The notes under the pieces: model-generated
Told to the model about the DNA's origin: nothing
The model's database searches: none
The model's input: the letters and a program-made list of their open reading frames with translations, nothing else
From: Solwaraspora sp. WMMD406
GTDB lineage: Bacteria; Actinomycetota; Actinomycetes; Mycobacteriales; Micromonosporaceae
Assembly (NCBI RefSeq): GCF_029626025.1
Contig: NZ_JARUBF010000001.1
Coordinates: 5,054,001 to 5,118,000, forward strand
Direction: 5' to 3'
Length of the DNA: 64,000 bases
Position numbers and translations under genes: made by a program
In this document: positions 19,555 through 27,612 of the stretch, piece after piece
Layout of the letters: every line of letters begins with the position of its first letter
Position numbering within the stretch: the first letter of the stretch is position 1

Positions 19555-20885
19555 TAGCGGTAGCCGTCGTACCGGATGAACTGACCGTCGACCGACGGAC
19601 GTCGCTATCGGTCGTGCTCAGAAACACGGGCCGGGGACCGTGCACCAACGTCGTGTTCAAGCTCCGGATGCCGGCCGGTGTCGTGCTGATGGCCGGCTCC
19701 GACCGGGTCGAGGTCCCGGTGATCCCGCCCGGTCACGCGCACACGCACGAGATCGCGGTGCAGGCGCGGCGGCCGGGCACGTTCCCGCTGACCAGCACCA
19801 ACTTCTCCTACCGCAACGGGTTCGACGTACCGGTCCGGGTGACCGACTTCCGCGCGGACCTGGTGGCGAGGTCCGCGCCGGCGCCCGTGCTGATCCCGCA
19901 GCCCACCGGTCGGCTCCGGGTGTGGTGCGACAACCCCGAGCTCGACCTGGACGCCTGGGACGAGCTGACCATCATGATGAGCAACGACACCGGCGTCGCG
20001 CTGCACGACGTCACCGTGGCGCTGCGGGGGCCGGTCGTCAGCGACGACCGGCGGCGCGGGGTCGCCGTACTCAAGGAGGGCGTGACGGCGCGGTTCACCC
20101 TGCCGGTACGGGCGACCGAGCGCGGCCGACACGTGCCGGTGGTGGTCACCACCCGGTACGGCCACCTGGACCCGTACGGCACCATCCGGACCGTCACACA
20201 GGAGAACGTCGTCGACGTGGCGGTACGGTCGGCCGCGTCGAGTCAGCCGACTGCACCGGTCACCCAGCCGGCCGCGCAACCGGCCCCGCAACCGGCCGCC
20301 GTCGAGCAGACCATCCTCTACCTGGCGGCCAGCCCGCAGGACCTGCCCCGGCTGCGCTCGGACCTGGAGATGCGCAAGGTCCGGGAACGGCTCCGGCTCG
20401 GCAAACAGCAGCACCGATTCCGAATCGACGATTGCACGGCCACGCGGTTCGACGACCTCAGCCAAGCGCTAAAGGACTACGAGCCGCAGGTCGTCCACTT
20501 CTCGGGGCACGGCGACAGGGAAGGATACCTGTACCTGGAGAACGATCTGGGCGATGGGGACTTGATCTCCCCGGAGGGGTTGGCGGAGCTGTTCCGGCTG
20601 CACACGCCGACGCTGCGCTGCGTGATAGTGAACGCGTGTCACTCGGTGCGGCTGGCCGAGGCCGTGTCCCAACACATCGACTACGTGATCGGGATGCGGT
20701 CCGAGATCCTGGACGAGGCGTCGATAGGATTCAGCACGGGCTTCTACGAAGGGCTCTTCGCCGGCTGGACCGTGCCGAAGGCCTTCGCCAATGGCTGCGC
20801 CCACATCCAAGCGCGCCGGGCCTTGGAGGGGCAGCACCGTACCCCGCTGCTCTACTCACGGGGGGCGGAGCCGCAGAGCTGCTGA
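19551..20885 (+). CDS. CHAT-domain protease with N-terminal Ig-like domains
   Basis: About 444 residues. Residues 1-105 and 115-225 look like two Ig/CARDB-like beta domains (LSVVLRNTGRGPCTNVVFKLRMP; ELTIMMSNDTGVALHDVTVAL). A Pro/Ala/Gln linker follows. The C-terminal CHAT domain (about 250-440) has ILYLAASP, catalytic His320 in VVHFSGHGD and Cys363 in VIVNACHS. CHAT domains are caspase-fold proteases, known for example from gRAMP-associated Csx29. The TTG start at 19551 overlaps the preceding stop (TTGA); no better start lies nearby. It is the last gene of the five-gene unit, so the operon encodes two caspase-fold proteases. Confidence 0.82.
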   Translation: MIAVAVVPDELTVDRRTSLSVVLRNTGRGPCTNVVFKLRMPAGVVLMAGSDRVEVPVIPPGHAHTHEIAVQARRPGTFPLTSTNFSYRNGFDVPVRVTDFRADLVARSAPAPVLIPQPTGRLRVWCDNPELDLDAWDELTIMMSNDTGVALHDVTVALRGPVVSDDRRRGVAVLKEGVTARFTLPVRATERGRHVPVVVTTRYGHLDPYGTIRTVTQENVVDVAVRSAASSQPTAPVTQPAAQPAPQPAAVEQTILYLAASPQDLPRLRSDLEMRKVRERLRLGKQQHRFRIDDCTATRFDDLSQALKDYEPQVVHFSGHGDREGYLYLENDLGDGDLISPEGLAELFRLHTPTLRCVIVNACHSVRLAEAVSQHIDYVIGMRSEILDEASIGFSTGFYEGLFAGWTVPKAFANGCAHIQARRALEGQHRTPLLYSRGAEPQSC

Positions 20886-20961
20886 CGAGTTGCGGTATCC
20901 GGGCCGGCCGCGCCGGGGTGGTCGGCGACGGCGTGTCGGTGGGGCGTGGCACCCTGACCGG

Positions 20962-21378
20962 GTGACCGTGGAGGAAGCTGTCCGGCTACGCCGGGCCCGG
21001 GACCTGCTCGACCGGGAGTACGCCCGCCCACTGGACGTGCCGGCGATGGCGCGGGCGGCGTACATGTCGCCGTCGCACTTCAGCCGACTGTTCCGGGCCG
21101 CCTACGGCGAAAGCCCGTACGGCTATCTGTCGACCCGGCGGGTCGAGCGGGCCAAGGCGCTGCTGCGCCGGGGTGATCTGAGCGTCACCGACGTCTGCAT
21201 GGCGGTCGGCTTCACGTCGCTGGGTTCGTTCAGTTCCCGCTTCACCGAGCTGGTCGGCGAGACGCCCAGCGCGTATCGGGCCCGGTCACACACGGCAGGC
21301 GCGGCCATTCCGGCCTGCTACGTCAAAGCCGTCGCCCGACCAACCCGCCCGACGACGCCGCGCATTCCTGTTCGTTGA
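20962..21378 (+). CDS. AraC-family regulator (DNA-binding domain only)
   Basis: A 138-residue protein consisting essentially of the double helix-turn-helix of AraC regulators: ARPLDVPAMARAAYMSPSHFSRLFRAAYGESPYGYL and LSVTDVCMAVGFTSLGSFSSRF followed by the GETPSAYR signature. There is no ligand domain. In many actinomycetes such short AraC proteins sit directly before a VOC gene. Here the VOC gene is 1.06 kb away with two opposite-strand genes in between, which suggests an insertion. The GTG at 20962 is supported by the fold beginning at VEEAVRLRRARDLLDREY. Confidence 0.82.
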   Translation: MTVEEAVRLRRARDLLDREYARPLDVPAMARAAYMSPSHFSRLFRAAYGESPYGYLSTRRVERAKALLRRGDLSVTDVCMAVGFTSLGSFSSRFTELVGETPSAYRARSHTAGAAIPACYVKAVARPTRPTTPRIPVR

Positions 21379-21397
21379 CGGCTGGAACGAGGTAGCG

Positions 21398-21925
21398 CTA
21401 ACCGAACAGCTCACGGATTACGCCCATGGCCCGCGGCGAGATCACTTCGTCCGGGTAGAAGTCGCGGCACAGTCGCACGGCGTCGTCCACCGTCGCGACG
21501 TCGGCCAGTGCCGCGAGGGCACGAAGGTCGTCGACATCGCGTGCTCGTGCCGCGAGAGCCTTCATCGCGAAGATGTGCTCGGGTGACGCCGCCATGACCC
21601 GAATGCCGGGATGGTCGAAGACCCGCCGTCGACCCGGGTCGTCCTTGCCGGACACGTACACGCTGGCCTGCTCGTTGAGCCACCACGGAGGCAGGCCCAG
21701 TTCGTCTGCGACCGCACGCGCTTCGTCGAGTACGACGCCGTGCGGCACGAACATCGCGTCGACGTCCCTGGTAACCCGTTTCGCGTCATAGGCCAGCGCC
21801 ATTGCGGCTCCACCGACGACGAAGATGTCAGCAACGACTCCTCGGCGCACCAGCCGATCGCCCAGGCTACCGAACGCTCGCTCAAGATCCGCGCGCCCCA
21901 TCAGGACGCCGTCCGGCTCGGTCAC
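21398..21925 (-). CDS. DUF6036-type nucleotidyltransferase
   Basis: A 175-residue minimal nucleotidyltransferase. FVVGGAAMALAYDAKRVTRDVDAMF matches the GG(S/A)...DxD core of the polymerase-beta fold as seen in DUF6036 and AbiEii-like proteins. HIFAMKALAARARDVDDLRALA is the helical segment typical of this group. The GTG start overlaps the partner gene's stop as GTGA. Pairing with a small upstream gene, and its position between an AraC and a VOC gene, suggest a mobile toxin-antitoxin-like cassette. Toxicity is inferred only; it could also be a housekeeping nucleotide transferase. Confidence 0.72.
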   Translation of the reverse strand: MTEPDGVLMGRADLERAFGSLGDRLVRRGVVADIFVVGGAAMALAYDAKRVTRDVDAMFVPHGVVLDEARAVADELGLPPWWLNEQASVYVSGKDDPGRRRVFDHPGIRVMAASPEHIFAMKALAARARDVDDLRALAALADVATVDDAVRLCRDFYPDEVISPRAMGVIRELFG

Positions 21926-22329
21926 GCTGCCGCCAGGTCGTGGATCGACAGGTATACCCCATGCTTGCGGAACGCGGCCGGTGCCCATGCCAGCGCATCT
22001 GCCCGGTGGACGGCCAGTTCGGCCGGAAACCATGCCCGGCGCAGCACCCGCGCGTCGACCCATTGCGGCGGGGCGAGGTCCGCCTGAGCGAGCAGATGCT
22101 CCGCGAGTGCCGCGAGCAGTGCGTCCCACCGCTCGTCCCCGGTCCGCTCCGGTTCGTCCATCAGCAGCCTCACCCTGGTCGCCGGCTCCCAGCGGAACTC
22201 CTCCAGGAACTCCCACACCAGCTTCCAACGAGTCTGGTCGGTATCCGCAGATGCGAGATGGGTGGCCAGCACGGCCAGACTCATCGGTTCGTAACCGGAA
22301 CCCACAGCGCGAACCTCACTTTCCACCAC
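21922..22329 (-). CDS. Small partner of the nucleotidyltransferase, unknown family
   Basis: A helical protein of up to 135 residues encoded just before the nucleotidyltransferase with a 4-bp overlap. It contains RWKLVWEFLEEFRWEPATRVRLL and a C-terminal WAPAAFRKHGVYLSIHDLAAA. No known motif is clear. It may act as the antitoxin or regulator of the enzyme. The start could be GTG 22329 or ATG 22284 (MSLAVLATHLAS); the latter gives the more protein-like N-terminus. Confidence 0.6.
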   Translation of the reverse strand: MVESEVRAVGSGYEPMSLAVLATHLASADTDQTRWKLVWEFLEEFRWEPATRVRLLMDEPERTGDERWDALLAALAEHLLAQADLAPPQWVDARVLRRAWFPAELAVHRADALAWAPAAFRKHGVYLSIHDLAAA

Positions 22330-22441
22330 AGCATCGCGTCGTCAGCTTCAGGCTACCGGTCAGCCGCTCGGCCGGGATCGGCCGGCGCATCAAATCGGTT
22401 TGGAGAAGCCCAGGTCAGCCGCCCGGCGTAGCGTCCCTGCC

Positions 22442-22849
22442 ATGGCAATCACGCTTTCTCACACCTTCCTGCTCGTCCACGACCAGGACGAGGCACTCAA
22501 GTTCTACCGCGACCTGCTCGGCCTGGAGGTCCGCACCGACCTGCCGTTCGAGGGCCACCGCTGGCTGACCGTCGGCCCGCCCGGGCAGCCGGACGTCGAG
22601 ATCGTGCTCGAAGTCGCCGCGATGGGTCGCCCCGCCGATCAGGAGACCCTGGATCTGCTGCTCGCCAAGGGCTCGCTCAGCGGGTTGATCTTCCTGGTCG
22701 ACGACGTAGACGCGACGTTCGAGCGGGTGCGGGCCGGCGGCGCGGAGATCATGCAGGAACCTATCGACCAGCCGTACGGGGTACGCGACTGCGGCGTACG
22801 CGACCCGTCCGGCAACAACATCCGTTTCTCCCAGCGCCTGTCCCAGTGA
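22442..22849 (+). CDS. VOC family protein (glyoxalase/bleomycin-resistance fold)
   Basis: A 135-residue two-module VOC protein: ITLSHTFLLVHDQDEALKFYRDLLGLEVRTDL opens it, LIFLVDDVDATFERVRAGGAEI begins the second module and VRDPSGNNIRFSQR closes it. It matches the VOC proteins that normally follow a short AraC regulator in actinomycetes, so it is probably the original partner of the gene at 20962. The ATG at 22442 follows the family pattern. The substrate is unknown. Confidence 0.82.
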   Translation: MAITLSHTFLLVHDQDEALKFYRDLLGLEVRTDLPFEGHRWLTVGPPGQPDVEIVLEVAAMGRPADQETLDLLLAKGSLSGLIFLVDDVDATFERVRAGGAEIMQEPIDQPYGVRDCGVRDPSGNNIRFSQRLSQ

Positions 22850-22984
22850 ACTGACGTCAACGCTGGCCCGATCGAGCTGCCCCGGCTCACCCCGAGGCAG
22901 CCCGGTCGCCGCCGGTAGGCCGGGCCGGGGCATGACCGCGTCGATGCCGCATGAGCCCAGGTGGCAACGGGTATCGGTCACAGC

Positions 22985-23107
22985 ATGAGAATCGGAAACA
23001 CCGAGATCCGACCGCTCGGCGGCGGGATCGGCTGCCTGCTGATGCTGCTGGTCTCGCTCCTACTGTCCGCCCTGCTGACCATCGGCCTCAACGTCATGCT
23101 GCGGTAG
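22985..23107 (+). CDS. Small single-pass membrane protein (40 aa)
   Basis: A 40-residue peptide beginning MRIGNTEIRPLGGGIGCL and continuing into a hydrophobic helix (LLMLLVSLLLSALLTIGLN) with a basic end. I recall near-identical small proteins in other actinomycetes, which, with the clean N-terminal motif and membrane helix, supports a real gene. It is shorter than usual gene-finder cut-offs. The stop is followed 13 bp later by a 60-bp palindrome that would serve as its terminator. Confidence 0.6.
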   Translation: MRIGNTEIRPLGGGIGCLLMLLVSLLLSALLTIGLNVMLR

Positions 23108-23120
23108 CGGCATCGCCGCG

Positions 23121-23180
23121 TCGAGTTGAGGGCTGACGTACGTAATTTTCGAGAATTACGTACGTCAGCCCTCAACTCGA
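23121..23180. repeat. 60-bp near-perfect palindrome, probable bidirectional terminator
   Basis: The arms 23121-23150 and 23151-23180 are complementary at 29 of 30 positions (only T23148/G23153 is a wobble). The outer arms read TCGAGTTGAGGGCTGACG and the inner part ACGTACGTAATT. It lies between the small membrane protein gene and the convergent 91-residue gene. Its length and AT-rich centre are unusual for a terminator in this genome. Confidence 0.7.
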
Positions 23181-23280
23181 TGGCCCGCGTCGGGGAAGAC
23201 TTGCGGTCACGGGTGACGGTGCCTCCGGTCGGCTTGCCGATTCCAGCCGGAGGCACCGTCGGCTTATCTGCGGCGGCAGT

Positions 23281-23556
23281 TCAGAGGTCTTCAGGAATCA
23301 TTTCCACCGGTTGGCCGTCGCGGAGCAGTTCGGCGAGCCGCTGATATGCCGGGAAGTCTTCCACGCGTAGAAATTCCAGCGCGGCATTCATCGGGCGGCA
23401 CCCGTCGGTCAGGCAGGCCGGGCAGCCGGCCCACTCCACCGAGGGCCAGTGATCGATGACGACGCGTCGCGCGTACAGGATGGCGACGTCACGGGTCTGC
23501 TCCTCGCTCAACTCGGGGATGGCTGGCGGTTCGGAGCCTGGCGCCAGGATGCTCAT
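23281..23556 (-). CDS. Small actinobacterial protein with Cys cluster, unknown function
   Basis: A 91-residue protein with a Cys motif in WAGCPACLTDGCRPMNAALEF and a helical C-terminus. It is divergent from the XRE-DUF5753 regulator by 117 bp. Similar short proteins accompany XRE/DUF397 loci in actinomycetes. The ATG at 23556 (MSILAPGSEPP) was chosen as the most protein-like start; an ATG at 23652 would extend into the intergenic promoter region. No function can be given; the Cys cluster could bind zinc. Confidence 0.55.
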   Translation of the reverse strand: MSILAPGSEPPAIPELSEEQTRDVAILYARRVVIDHWPSVEWAGCPACLTDGCRPMNAALEFLRVEDFPAYQRLAELLRDGQPVEMIPEDL

Positions 23557-23673
23557 TTCTGCCCTCCGCTGATCTTCGAAAACTCTCCTGTGAACACTCT
23601 GGACTCTGCAGACCGATCCGGTAAGGATGGAGCGGCATACCGGTGAAATCACTCACGTACGGAGAGGTAAGCC

Positions 23674-24459
23674 GTGCACATGATCATGTGGATTCGCGCG
23701 CTCAAAGCGGCGCGGGTCGCCGCTGACGTAAGCCAGGACGGCCTCGCCGAAAAGATCAACTGGAGCGCGTCAACGATTGCCGCGATCGAGACCGGCCGAC
23801 GCAAGCCGACGTTCAGGTTCGCCGAGGAGGCCGACGAGGCCTTGGACACGGCCGGCCTGCTGACCGAGCTGCTGGACCGCGCCGAACGCCAACGCACTCC
23901 CGCCTGGTTCTTGCCCTGGCTCAAGATCGAATCGGAGGCCAATCGCCTCCGCAACTTCGAGTTGGGCGTCATCCCCGGACTGTTACAAACCGAGGAGTAC
24001 GCCCGAGCGATCATCTCCGCTGGCGGTTTACACACGCCGGACAAGGTAGAGGAGCTGGTCCGGGTGCGGATGGAGCGGCAGGAGCTGCTGACCCGCGACA
24101 ACCCGCCTGAGTGCATCTTCATCCTCGACGAGTCGATGCTGGCCCGGCCGATCGGCGACCATGCCATCCTCGATCGGCAACTGCAGCACCTGCAGAAGGT
24201 CGCCGAGCTGCCGAACGTGCGGCTCCACATCCTGCCAACCGAGGTCGGCGCGCACGTCGGACTACTCGGCGGCTTCATCATCGCCGAGTTGCCCGACGTC
24301 GACCCCGCCGTCTACCTGGAAAACGTTGCCCGTGGCCAAGTCGCCGACGACGAGGAAACAATCGTCCTACTCAACCGAAAGTGGGACTGTCTGCTCGGCG
24401 ACGCCGCGTCCGTCAGCGCGTCGCTCCGCATCATCGCAAAATATAGGCTGACTCCATGA
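23674..24459 (+). CDS. XRE-family HTH regulator with DUF5753 domain
   Basis: A 261-residue protein. Residues 5-60 form the XRE helix-turn-helix (DVSQDGLAEKINWSASTIAAIETGRR). The rest is DUF5753 (ELGVIPGLLQTEEYARAI, VRMERQELL, ILDESMLARPIG, LPNVRLHILPTEVGAH), the usual C-terminal domain of this actinobacterial family. Its stop overlaps the DUF397 gene start as ATGA, the standard pairing. Such pairs are related to WhiJ/AbaA-type developmental regulators and may act like a regulator with a small antagonist. The start may be GTG 23674, ATG 23680 or ATG 23686. Confidence 0.9.
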   Translation: MHMIMWIRALKAARVAADVSQDGLAEKINWSASTIAAIETGRRKPTFRFAEEADEALDTAGLLTELLDRAERQRTPAWFLPWLKIESEANRLRNFELGVIPGLLQTEEYARAIISAGGLHTPDKVEELVRVRMERQELLTRDNPPECIFILDESMLARPIGDHAILDRQLQHLQKVAELPNVRLHILPTEVGAHVGLLGGFIIAELPDVDPAVYLENVARGQVADDEETIVLLNRKWDCLLGDAASVSASLRIIAKYRLTP

Positions 24460-24647
24460 CAACTTCCGATGGTCTGCAGTGGCGCAAGTCCAGCCGCTCT
24501 GGCGACACCGGCGGCAACTGCGTGGAGGTGGCCGACAACCTGCCCGGTCGGGTCCTGGTACGCGACTCGAAGGACCGCGACGGCGGCACCCTCACCTTCT
24601 CCCCCACCGCCTGGACCACCTTCCTCACCCACACCTCCATCCGCTGA
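24456..24647 (+). CDS. DUF397 small protein
   Basis: A 63-residue DUF397 protein: LQWRKSSRSGDTGGNCVEVA near the start, VLVRDSKDRDGGTLTF and AWTTFL at the end are all diagnostic. It overlaps the XRE-DUF5753 stop by four bases and is translationally coupled. In known pairs (WhiJ type) the DUF397 partner modulates the regulator. Confidence 0.92.
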   Translation: MTTSDGLQWRKSSRSGDTGGNCVEVADNLPGRVLVRDSKDRDGGTLTFSPTAWTTFLTHTSIR

Positions 24648-24729
24648 CCCCACCCGTACGTCCGCAGCCGGCCACCGCGCACTCCCGCTGGAGAAACACT
24701 GGCGCGATGGCCAGCTGCGGACTAGCCTA

Positions 24730-24739
24730 CTTAGCTAAG
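24730..24739. promoter_or_regulatory. Palindrome at the phd-vapC translation start
   Basis: CTTAGCTAAG is a perfect 10-bp palindrome ending 10 bp before the antitoxin ATG. A related CTAGCC half lies just upstream. It overlaps the ribosome binding tract AAGGGGG and is a likely autoregulatory site of the toxin-antitoxin operon. Confidence 0.4.
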
Positions 24740-24749
24740 GGGGTGCGAG

Positions 24750-25007
24750 ATGACGAGCGAAGCTCTGGGGCAGTTCAACATTCATGAGGCCAAGACGAAC
24801 CTGTCACGAATCATCGAGCGGGTGGAGCACGGCGAGGAGATCATCATCAGCCGCGCCGGTACTCCTGTAGCGAAGGTCATCCCACTGCACCGCGAGGTCA
24901 TCCGGAAAGGCCGCGGCTCGTTGAAAAACCTTCTGGTCGTCGCTGACGACTGGGACTCGGCAGAGGTCAACGAGGAGATCGCTCGGGACTTCGGGCTGAA
25001 TACGTGA
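24750..25007 (+). CDS. Phd/YefM-type antitoxin
   Basis: An 85-residue antitoxin. FNIHEAKTNLSRIIERVEHGEEIIISRAG is the Phd/YefM N-terminal DNA-binding signature, followed by TPVAKVIPL and an acidic C-terminus (WDSAEVNEEIARDFGL) that would wrap the toxin. AAGGGGG lies 6 nt before the ATG. Its stop overlaps the toxin start, giving coupled translation. It neutralises the VapC-type toxin and autorepresses the operon, as known for the family. Confidence 0.92.
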   Translation: MTSEALGQFNIHEAKTNLSRIIERVEHGEEIIISRAGTPVAKVIPLHREVIRKGRGSLKNLLVVADDWDSAEVNEEIARDFGLNT

Positions 25008-25378
25008 TGCTGCTCCTCGACACACACGTTGTCATCTGGTGGTTCACCGACGACCCCACCCTTGCCGACGACATCAAAGACCAACTGGACCGCGACCCAG
25101 GCGTGCATCTCAGCCCGATCAGTCTCTGGGAGATAGGGATAAAACAGGCCACCGGCAAGCTCAAGGGCCCGGATGACCTGGTGGAACGCATCAGGCGGAG
25201 TGGTTTCAAGGAGTTGCCGATCACCGCCGACCATGCGATCGTCGCGGCACGCCTTCCCATGATCCACCGAGACCCCTTCGACCGGATGCTCATCGCGCAG
25301 GCCCAGCACGAAGGGTCAACCATCGTCACCCGTGACGCGGAGATCCGCAAGTACGAAGTGAGCATCCTACCCGTCTGA
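25007..25378 (+). CDS. VapC-type PIN-domain toxin
   Basis: A 123-residue PIN-domain ribonuclease. LLLDTHVVIWW carries the first catalytic Asp (residue 5), SLWEIGIKQATGKL the conserved Glu, and HRDPFDRMLIAQA with VTRDAEIRKY the remaining acidic residues. All expected acidic positions are present, so the toxin looks active. The start is ATG 25007 (or GTG 25004), overlapping the antitoxin stop. The last codon lies only 13 bp before the first CRISPR repeat, so this TA pair borders the trailing end of the array. Confidence 0.92.
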   Translation: MLLLDTHVVIWWFTDDPTLADDIKDQLDRDPGVHLSPISLWEIGIKQATGKLKGPDDLVERIRRSGFKELPITADHAIVAARLPMIHRDPFDRMLIAQAQHEGSTIVTRDAEIRKYEVSILPV

Positions 25379-25391
25379 ACAGTTGCCTTCC

Positions 25392-27609
25392 GTCGCAATG
25401 GAGACCGGCCCTCGCGGGCCGGTGACGGCGTCGGGCGGACGGCGAGGCGTCGATCGCCAGCCCTTTGTCGCAATGGAGACTGGCCCTCGCGGGTCGGTGA
25501 AGGACCGCAGCCGCGATCAGCTCGCCGAGCACGTCCTCGGCCCGTCGCAATGGAGACCGGCTCTCGCGGGTCGGTTAAGGTCGAGGCCTACGCCGGCTGA
25601 CCGGTCCCAAACGCACAGTCGCAATGGAGACCGACCCTCGCGGGCCGGTGATGGTGCGCCTGATCCGCGCCCGGCTCGGGCAGGGGTGTGCCGTCGCAAT
25701 GGAGACCGACCCTCGCGGGCCGGTGATGGCACTGTGTGGCAGCCCGGTCCCGGTGGCAGATCACCCGGTCGCAATGGAGACCGACCCTCGCGGGCCGGTG
25801 ATGGGGGTCGTGCTCGCGGCCCACCGCGCCGCACCAGCGGACGTCGCAATGGAGACCGACCCTCGCGGGCCGGTGATGGCACGGCCGTTGGCGTCCGCCA
25901 GCAGGGCACGCAGCGTCGCAATGGAGACCGACCCTCGCGGGCCGGTGATGGCTGGTCGGCTCGGTGGCGAAGCGGTTCGGTATTCGGGAGTCGCAATGGA
26001 GACCGACCCTCGCGGGCCGGTGATGGGGCTGCCCGCGATCCTCGGCCAGCCAGTTCGGCTTGTGGTCGCAATGGAGACCGACCCTCGCGGGCCGGTGATG
26101 GGCACCTTGCCGCACTACGCGCCGCTGCGGTCGCCACCCGTCGCAATGGAGACCGACCCTCGCGGGCCGGTGATGGGCCAGCCGCCGGTTCTCGCTCACA
26201 GCGCCTCCCGTCACAGTCGCAATGAAGACCGACCCTCGCGGGCCGGTGATGGCCATCAGACGTTCCGGCAGACGTACGCCACGCGGCCGTCGCAATGGAG
26301 ACCGACCCTCGCGGGCCGGTGATGGTGGAAGGCTGAGGCCCGCAAGTGGGAGACCAGAGCGTCGCAATGGAGACCGACCCTCGCGGGCCGGTGATGGCCG
26401 CCAACTCGCGCCAGGAATCAGGATCGAGGTCACACCATGTCGCAATGGAGACCGACCCTCGCGGGCCGGTGATGGTGGACCATTTCCCGGTCGGTGTAGT
26501 CCGTGCCCGCGTAGTGTCGCAATGGAGACCGACCCTCGCGGGCCGGTGATGGCGGCGAGACGAAACCGCGCGGGGAGTTCTCCCGGAATAAGTCGCAATG
26601 GAGACCGACCCTCGCGGGCCGGTGATGGATGTTTGGCTTCTATCCAGAGTGGGGCGACTTCTACATGGCGTCGCAATGGAGACCGACCCTCGCGGGCCGG
26701 TGATGGGGGCCGGGCAGTACTCGAAAGCTGTCTATGAGGCGCAGTCGCAATGGAGACCGACCCTCGCGGGCCGGTGATGGAGATCGTGGAGCCCTCGGAT
26801 GAGTGAGCCTGGAGCGTCGCAATGGAGACCGACCCTCGCGGGCCGGTGATGGTCCGGGACCACTTCGGGCTGGGTGCCTCGTGACCGAGTCGGTCGCAAT
26901 GGAGACCGACCCTCGCGGGCCGGTGATGGGAGAAAGTCGCCAAGCAACGCACTGTCGCTGACTCCCTCGTCGCAATGGAGACCGACCCTCGCGGGCCGGT
27001 GATGGCACTGAGGCCCGCACCCTGCCAGGGGTACGGGCCTCAGCGTCGCAATGGAGACCGACCCTCGCGGGCCGGTGATGGCTCGACCTTACGATCTGGG
27101 ACCTGTTCCCACCCAGGGGTGTCGCAATGGAGACCGACCCTCGCGGGCCGGTGATGGCTCGACCTTACGATCTGGGACCTGTTCCCACCCAGGGGTGTCG
27201 CAATGGAGACCGACCCTCGCGGGCCGGTGATGGCTTCGGGCACCCCTGGTTCCGGGTCGACCCGAGTGCCGAGTCGCAATGGAGACCGACCCTCGCGGGC
27301 CGGTGATGGCTGACCGACGCGCAGCGCACCCTCAGCATCGACCAGGCGTCGCAATGGAGACCGACCCTCGCGGGCCGGTGATGGCATGGGGTGGACAGGG
27401 TGGACGTGTCCACCCTACCGGTCGCAATGGAGACCGACCCTCGCGGGCCGGTGATGGGCCTTTGTCTCCAGCTTGCTCGCGCCGCGACGCCGGTCGGGTC
27501 GCAATGGAGACCGACCCTCGCGGGCCGGTGATGGGCCCGGTCGGTACGGTCCTCGGCGATCAGCCAGCCGTAGTCGCAATGGAGACCGACCCTCGCGGGC
27601 CGGTGATGG
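25392..27609 (-). CRISPR. CRISPR array, 30 repeats and 29 spacers, type I-G
   Basis: Thirty 37-bp repeats start on the plus strand with GTCGCAATGGAG and end with CGGTGATGG. Spacers are 35-41 bp. The repeat can form ACCGaCCC-TCGC-GGGcCGGT. Transcription is judged to be on the minus strand for four reasons: the cas operon is on that strand; the three degenerate repeats (25392, 25467, 25544) lie at the far end; the leader with a promoter is at 27.6 kb; and on that strand the repeat ends ATTGCGAC, like the ATTGAAAC 5' handles of other type I systems. The spacers at 27082-27120 and 27158-27196 are identical. One repeat (26216) has a single A substitution. Confidence 0.97.
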
Positions 27610-27612
27610 GGC

